From Nocardia speluncae NBRC 108251 (lineage in GTDB: Bacteria; Actinomycetota; Actinomycetes; Mycobacteriales; Mycobacteriaceae): a stretch of DNA of 64,000 nt. Made by a program: the position numbers and the translations under genes. The notes beneath the pieces were generated by a model, which saw nothing but the letters and a program-made list of their open reading frames with translations, did no database searches and had not been told where the DNA came from. Below are positions 61,401 to 64,000 of the stretch, piece by piece (position 1 is the first letter of the stretch; each line of letters opens with the position of its first letter). The stretch spans positions 186,001 to 250,000 of the forward strand of contig NZ_BDBZ01000001.1 in assembly GCF_001613245.1 (NCBI RefSeq), read 5' to 3'.

Positions 61401-64000
61401 TCACAACCATAGCTCGGATGCTTGCCGAGGTCACCGGAGAACCGGCCCCGGACGGTCCCGACGATCTTCTCGAACGTTCCCGGGAAATCGCGTGCGATAC
61501 GGGACTGCCGGACACCCGGCGCCGACCGCTGATTCAGGCCCTCGCGGCCTACGAGGCCCGGGTAATGCTGTGCGGTTTCGGCGGCAGCGCGGTGGGTCCC
61601 TGGGGCACGGTGGTCGACGGGAAACTCGTCCAGGTGGTCCCCACCGGCGTCGAGGATCCGGTGCTGGACGTGTGGGTGCGGCACGCGGCCGACAGTCGTG
61701 GCGTTCCGGTCGAGCGGTGGCAGGTGGAGGTAGACGGGTCCGGTGCCCCGATCCTGCGGAAGTGGGCGAACAGCGAATTCGTCACCACGCAGCCGGACAC
61801 CTCCGGGCTCAGGGATCGTGTGGCAGCCGGAATTCTGCAGAAATACGCGGTGCGCACGCTCCAGGAGATCCTTGTCCAGCAGGCGCTGTCGCTGCCCCCG
61901 GGGGAGCCTGTGTTCCGGGCACTGAAATCCGGCGATGAAGTCCTCGGCAAGGCCGCTGAGGAGATCGAACGGGAAATCGACGGGCTCGCGGCCGGTCTCG
62001 ACGCCGAACTAGAAGCTGTTCTCGGTCCGGCACGCGCTCGCCTGGCTCGGCACGAACAGCAGGGCGCGAAAATCCCTGACCAGGATCAGCTGGAGTGGGC
62101 TGCTGATGTCTTCGAGTTGCGGCAGCAGATTCCTGATCTGCGCGCCGCTGTGCTCGCCGAGCATGAGCGGCGACGGGCAGCGTACGACAAGCGCCTGGCT
62201 CAGCTGAGCGCGGCGCGCACGCTCCCCGAGTCCGATACCGCCCCCGCCGGTGACGCGACGAGCGAAACAGACAACCCTTCGGACCGAGCGCAAAGCACTG
62301 AGACCGCTGCAGCAGGGCGCTTGCCGTCGTCGTCCGGGCGGGGGTGGTGCGCCGGGCTGACGTTGCATGTGATGAAGGCGTTGGAGTCCGCCGGCCCAAG
62401 TGGGAAGTCCACTGTAAATGAGCCCGGGATGTCGGCGGCGGGGGAGGACCCGATGTGGCGGCGGGGGAGCACGGGGGGTGAGTTCGCCGAACGTTCAGGG
62501 TGGCATTGGTTGTCCTGCGGGGAGGGTGATCCCAACGGCTATCTCGTTGCGGATGAGCAGGATCCGCTCGCGCAGATGGAGGCAGCCACCGTCGAGGGGT
62601 CGGCCGGCGAGCCGGGATCATTGTCGGTGCTGGGGTTGGACAAGCCCGCGGAGGATCCCGAGGGTGATTACGCGCGTGATGGTTACCACCCGTTGACCGG
62701 CGGGCTGCGTGGTACGTCGCATCTGGTGGTCACCCGGAATCTGGGGACGGTTGATGAGCCGGACGTCGAGTACATCGATACCGCGGATTTCACCGCGGAT
62801 CAGGTGGCGGCGTTGTTGTCCGGGGATACGGGGTTCCTGGAGGGGGCGTGGCAGAAGCTCGGTGCGGCGACCGGGAAGTGGCGGGGGGTACAGCGGGTCA
62901 CGGTGCTGCGGCCCGGACAGGATTCGGGTTCGGCGCAGTCACAGCTCGAGTCCTCGGATTTCGTGTACGGTCCGGCGAATCCGATCGAGGGTTTCGGCGA
63001 CCGCGGGCCTATAGATGGACAGGAACCTGCAGAGGATCCGACAACGACAGCCATAGCCCGGGGCGATGAGGTTCCCGAAGTACAGGGTGAAGTTCCGCCC
63101 AGGGAAAACGCAGATTCCGTGGGCGCCGAGTTCATGGCAGTGTTCTCGGAATTATCCGCAACAATTCCATGGCTGGATATTCGCTATGTCGAAGGCCGTC
63201 CGAGAAGGAGCGCTCCGCTGGCAACGACCGTATGCGTCGCCGAGTCCGGCCGAGTGGTAATGGACATACTGATCAATGAGGACATCGCTTTCCATCGGGA
63301 TCGGCTGGAAGCTGAGGCGCATCTACTGGGCGTTCCTCCAGCGGAAGCTGCACGGTTCATGGCGGCGCATATCGTGGGTACGGCTCTTGCAGAAAAATTC
63401 GGCTATCACGCGCGACCCTATGCCCGTGTCGAATTGTTCGAATTGTATAGGCAATCGGATTTTCCGGATCGTGATCCGCGGACCTTCGTCGAAGGGGATG
63501 GTTCGGGATTCGAATTGTGGCGTGCGGGCGAACTCGCCTCCGTCGGAGGAGGCGAACCGGACATGTCCGCGGCCTTCGCCAGGTCGTTCGCGGCAGTCGT
63601 CACAGCGCACGGCGACACCGCGCCTCCCGGGAGCGGCGTGCGTCTTTGCCACGACGTGCTGATGCACCGTGCCGAGGAGGTTCTGAATCCGGTCACGATC
63701 ATCCCTGATCCCTCTGCTGATCAAGCGAAAACAGGTATCGTCACGCGGGTCCGCGACGAATTGCACGTCGACCTGATCGGTTTCGACACGAACCCGGCGA
63801 TTTCACCGGAACAGATGGAAGCGATCGAGGCTCATCTCAATCGCTGGCACACAAGATATCCGAGCCGACCGCTTCCGCGCGAGATCACCGTAGGACGCAT
63901 GACTCTCGATGGGATCGCCTGGACGGTCCCGTACGAAGGCTCCGGAGGCACGTGGACCGCGATCGTGCTCGACGAGACCTTTGTGCGCGATCCCGATCTG
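52445..64000 (+). CDS. Giant modular ESX-type toxin, 5' part (runs off window)
   Basis: A single frame stays open for 3852 codons from GTG 52445 to the window end. Domains by residue: 1-330 CpnT-like/WXG100-like N-terminus with hydrophobic helices (YIALAWLALELLTAAIAYAT at about 112-131); 666-765, 884-985 and 1095-1196, three histidine-kinase-ATPase-like repeats; 1225-1425 Ala/Gly/Ser linker; 1669-1775, 2168-2265, 2592-2700 and 3052-3150, four copies of a beta module separated by coiled coils; 3290-3520 papain-like domain with Cys3302, His3426 and Asp3445; then more domains to 3852, cut by the window edge. Likely a surface-delivered or secreted toxin; no activity is proven. Translationally linked to the YbaB-like gene. 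Confidence 0.82.
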   Translation, partial: MGLEKPGFITEELEIAAGADIPDGDETLSVQMGEALQEIAESLVGVDLVDVLEDAKAAIAAGYVSGEGAEAITDFLQALLDSQLDLAEAVGQMGQSAIEFGHTIFSAKVSGYIALAWLALELLTAAIAYATGAGAFAGWVQQQKALAVARAFFRFLSAKTLALIRFLISKLGRGRFKVFEAVLAGLLNEGIEEGIQETAQGFTEDVGGQMIAIEAGHAEGINWESVRQNLKISAWAGVAGGLGGNLAFRWVYQMKLPVSQLGGAARGGLIGAVAGGSGLLGAVLATRFYTGEWQIDSRMIIGNVVSGMGPSMIYGAKGMSPYSGMPIEELTGMKPWMSPEEAQARSDVQIAQMHKDIEKMLVDASAADRARAHAAVTEAVAVAEAGAYSRDEDGLVTVNQHQRLTSLEQIRSELGDFARRVEAGDTTATVTPEVPVDEARARAGQMSQLMAERAAEAAPPGMSPAEAAERLQTILLGIGAPDSSDLQYLAQLRQADQNLATLLQTTTPLTPAELGTKADQLTEQLRQRAGGFGADTEAGARARMILEQLLAEPDGAPNSAERVVWLQSVHRNLPDLIQLWSRPPNPDEEPSAEKRSGAGVPRAGLPQSEGGTEPAGTSNPRRKPAVLAQKRIVVPGGGQFGAGQNIGPAVAAVLAAAGSAPVNTSIPQWVRDGRMARLAEMTTEAVRDSVTRAGGGAEVEVTVLDNGVVQISVLDGATDHGLLPGTEYDGRAVPTVRENADLWEMGFTQLGDELRHQLWFACDIQAANGNAMVADLIDAGRTADATVAPDGGADAYTAADGVRAGLGLNAPAVGPLVAGVTGSAAPISYPDAETAVTAALGVAPVDPAPLDIRIGDTVMNPIGRTAEVESQHMASANESSDSDLYEVREGSDLDGVAGNVTGVGVTMSGANPDGDLATAGAALCALTSDWPAPRQQQMLDTLIAAVRSKRGGAGGPVRVEARMVSDPAGADGDEQLWVDVLSIGDSVGGSEGEAPREVDHYAESWRSEPCDAGDPWQNRLSFEMSATPTPDMPVSSEVDVSESDPAAERAPGQSQTLPELLGMTAPFTPAKSAGSESTAADKPAHTGTPVVETGSLYEVRGDSDLENVGAHRTGISLTVNKSGLRDLTLAGEALGAMTSDWQPARQGEVVDAFTDAVRAAQSACGGPVRVEARVITDPAGEAAEKLRFDIFEINADPGQPALAVVEISAEPDSGAPAGSSTSKKGTGGETSRGISAKPAALPEFTDQNPDGFSDGAFEGVSSKPAVFGDDGENNADEASPAEPPLVTAMAGAVEAVEGGSTGMAVTNSAAPAPGITQETSGAPVSAGSSPGTAPANTAGGGGPGSGGSTPAAGESGGDSDRSGGDLVDFSAELEGNPATAVTDIRTGDSAEIDPGSDHDADPGTGSSAAPDSESTADPGPAAVNDRVGDPEPDESGVAGQLFAGQFRKVLGDILDDPESMTLAELVDVARNYLANPGQEPDANPKAVASVLANFDLAIAEQERRRAFQSFELQRIMGQLITAGGYLLEKEQKQRFDTLIEAAEAIESGARKAPNYLRSAVAGALAEYRTMRSRQNSELIDLAMGRARVAAAAIRSNGPPRLAAALQRALRPVVPGARKLRTTEQLFSAARTVLADPEVPDDQKAPVAAAMAGYDEALASTAQEVRQVLGGVPVGEHAVLVDGTVFIVTPAGVEDPLFAAHVLEALEASAARSVTIARLQVGLDENEEPVVERNEDGRWRPLDAADLAGSPGRTVGMTVRQRMRAADAVAQALAEQHFEVTSGPRARASVASVQGLQVAAETVDRCDADLGVLDQRIAELEQQGSARPPDAGGSRLDELRTQRDTLRRARAAARAAWYACAGELDLDPPEFGEHTHSPLPHRLPAVVQQLQEEIAAADAAIARLDSEIREGAEGSPEQRWADRRQWLDKRRKLAEQCDGLADDLNVAGTLQPDRLGESMDGFVARWEQTEPGLVAVHTMATAAVEARRVHERLLESIRKSLREHQDRADPGAADAIDAMTGTELLNTGRKFVERHTSRSGEIDPAAATVVAALAEYHAEVDRSGARGRPGMPGDAPPSGIATEFQGLRGRLLTAVAAANSDPESLTALWTTDRLAAAAAGFAFDAENEEADKEHQKLGDLAAEFEALVARTAEAACQAAPAPYPGPAAGPWARVRGDKLVIIAPVGASDPVFDPQVQEELAARGIAVEQWRVSVDHAGSPVFERHNGRAWVRDMPAGGTLAEPETAGEVLLQEYAARSVAEVLIGYELGRSPDASDPVVETVAGFTDTDGDPELIDRLDKDIARLAVEIERVDGALAALDNLGPVVPRTEGGRRAGRAAKAEGERRRAERERLEAERGQRESDRERTAAERRWLISRRGELAERLGCTEDELVRHIPRLWTLQPLCAAAGRGMDDLAAAAREHHGETRRRANRYAAEQKSHRTGEEYDPIRKVFVNTTIAANTVPGVGARAEIERLQVLEAGYQRMTAYGVAAKSRAVHGGISPPIPDAEAFAARFRTGFAAVGVAVPDGSSAAELADAARTELDGPDADLKDPGWRELSQVSSAYQGEVAQLQQNREEAARAEFENVSGTAIGSWGRVEGDGLVIVTTDTAPPVFEPDELRALQAVSVLVEQRTLAADGTVSRAWFHNGGWVPVPPRQVAGERSPAGATTASRLAAEDARLAHRRETVQKIQDVLVVEVFDEQPGSPDAERAARSAVTTVEAADELAALDTELAVLADRTPKIDNELADVAAELAALGAESDRLASIPGVQRQWVDPGDSRFTDLQAEIGTLLVRQARLSVEREGLRIRQDEADLRRGDLAEYLVHAGVLLPDAASDGTEWDASRMASLRVLRDVRACGSDLDSLRTGLAEDARWETDKLVEHMRVETTRRTLTEDDRTGLLALLDQLFPGGDGAESIGGNSGPAPSDFQRLARVESITSRYQLILQGAEETAAVAAAEEEAAAREVAEAAARRRTELHAATAAELTTIARMLAEVTGEPAPDGPDDLLERSREIACDTGLPDTRRRPLIQALAAYEARVMLCGFGGSAVGPWGTVVDGKLVQVVPTGVEDPVLDVWVRHAADSRGVPVERWQVEVDGSGAPILRKWANSEFVTTQPDTSGLRDRVAAGILQKYAVRTLQEILVQQALSLPPGEPVFRALKSGDEVLGKAAEEIEREIDGLAAGLDAELEAVLGPARARLARHEQQGAKIPDQDQLEWAADVFELRQQIPDLRAAVLAEHERRRAAYDKRLAQLSAARTLPESDTAPAGDATSETDNPSDRAQSTETAAAGRLPSSSGRGWCAGLTLHVMKALESAGPSGKSTVNEPGMSAAGEDPMWRRGSTGGEFAERSGWHWLSCGEGDPNGYLVADEQDPLAQMEAATVEGSAGEPGSLSVLGLDKPAEDPEGDYARDGYHPLTGGLRGTSHLVVTRNLGTVDEPDVEYIDTADFTADQVAALLSGDTGFLEGAWQKLGAATGKWRGVQRVTVLRPGQDSGSAQSQLESSDFVYGPANPIEGFGDRGPIDGQEPAEDPTTTAIARGDEVPEVQGEVPPRENADSVGAEFMAVFSELSATIPWLDIRYVEGRPRRSAPLATTVCVAESGRVVMDILINEDIAFHRDRLEAEAHLLGVPPAEAARFMAAHIVGTALAEKFGYHARPYARVELFELYRQSDFPDRDPRTFVEGDGSGFELWRAGELASVGGGEPDMSAAFARSFAAVVTAHGDTAPPGSGVRLCHDVLMHRAEEVLNPVTIIPDPSADQAKTGIVTRVRDELHVDLIGFDTNPAISPEQMEAIEAHLNRWHTRYPSRPLPREITVGRMTLDGIAWTVPYEGSGGTWTAIVLDETFVRDPDL

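Overview
The window is high-GC actinobacterial DNA from a mycolic-acid-type organism. The best guess is Nocardia, or a close relative such as Rhodococcus or Mycobacterium. The evidence is ESX/type VII secretion cargo genes (WXG100, PE, PPE, EspG), a two-headed CtpI-type P-ATPase, a KstR-like operator beside a fused acyl-CoA dehydrogenase, a secreted cholesterol oxidase, and two oxidoreductases of the mycofactocin-dependent type. No rRNA, tRNA, CRISPR array or intact insertion sequence was seen.

Positions 1-13.4 kb: an HTH/coiled-coil protein of unknown role; a zwf-gntK pair that overlaps by 4 bp; a secreted lipase; a Baeyer-Villiger-type monooxygenase divergent from a TetR gene with a 9-bp-arm palindrome between them; a membrane-anchored alpha/beta hydrolase; a second TetR divergent from an FAD hydroxylase with three matching operators; a PRC-barrel/DUF2382 stress protein behind a SigF-like promoter; and an alpha/beta hydrolase that has lost its nucleophile.

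Positions 13.5-37.7 kb: CtpI, an AlkX/YcaQ-like winged-helix protein, MDR and SDR dehydrogenases (several likely mycofactocin-coupled), the MaoC-type hydratase HtdZ, CysQ, a cytochrome P450, a SAM methyltransferase, TesB, an MpaB-family oxygenase, a TetR regulator, a SRPBCC protein, cholesterol oxidase and a FadE34-like dehydrogenase. Together they suggest catabolism of lipids, sterols and hydrophobic alcohols under several local TetR-type repressors.

Positions 37.9-40.7 kb: cell-envelope genes: a lysozyme-domain protein, a Pro-rich membrane protein and a DUF4333-type lipoprotein preceded by three phased 11-bp operator-like sites.

Positions 40.7-64 kb: a type VII secretion cargo locus with no core secretion genes in view. 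A seven-gene minus-strand operon (EspC-like, EspB-like, PE, PPE, EspG, two WXG100-type genes) diverges from a plus-strand operon (a candidate immunity-type protein, a large WXG-containing substrate, a second EspG). A frameshifted, deleted copy of the candidate immunity gene follows. A third unit then carries a small WXG-like protein, a YbaB-like protein and one open frame of at least 3852 codons that runs off the window. Its product looks like a giant modular secreted toxin: CpnT-like membrane-active N-terminus, three histidine-kinase-ATPase-like repeats, four copies of a ~100-residue beta module separated by coiled coils, then a papain-like Cys-His-Asp domain and further domains. An identical 13-16 bp element lies upstream of all three transcription units and may tie the locus together. 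This locus is the most likely novel system in the window.
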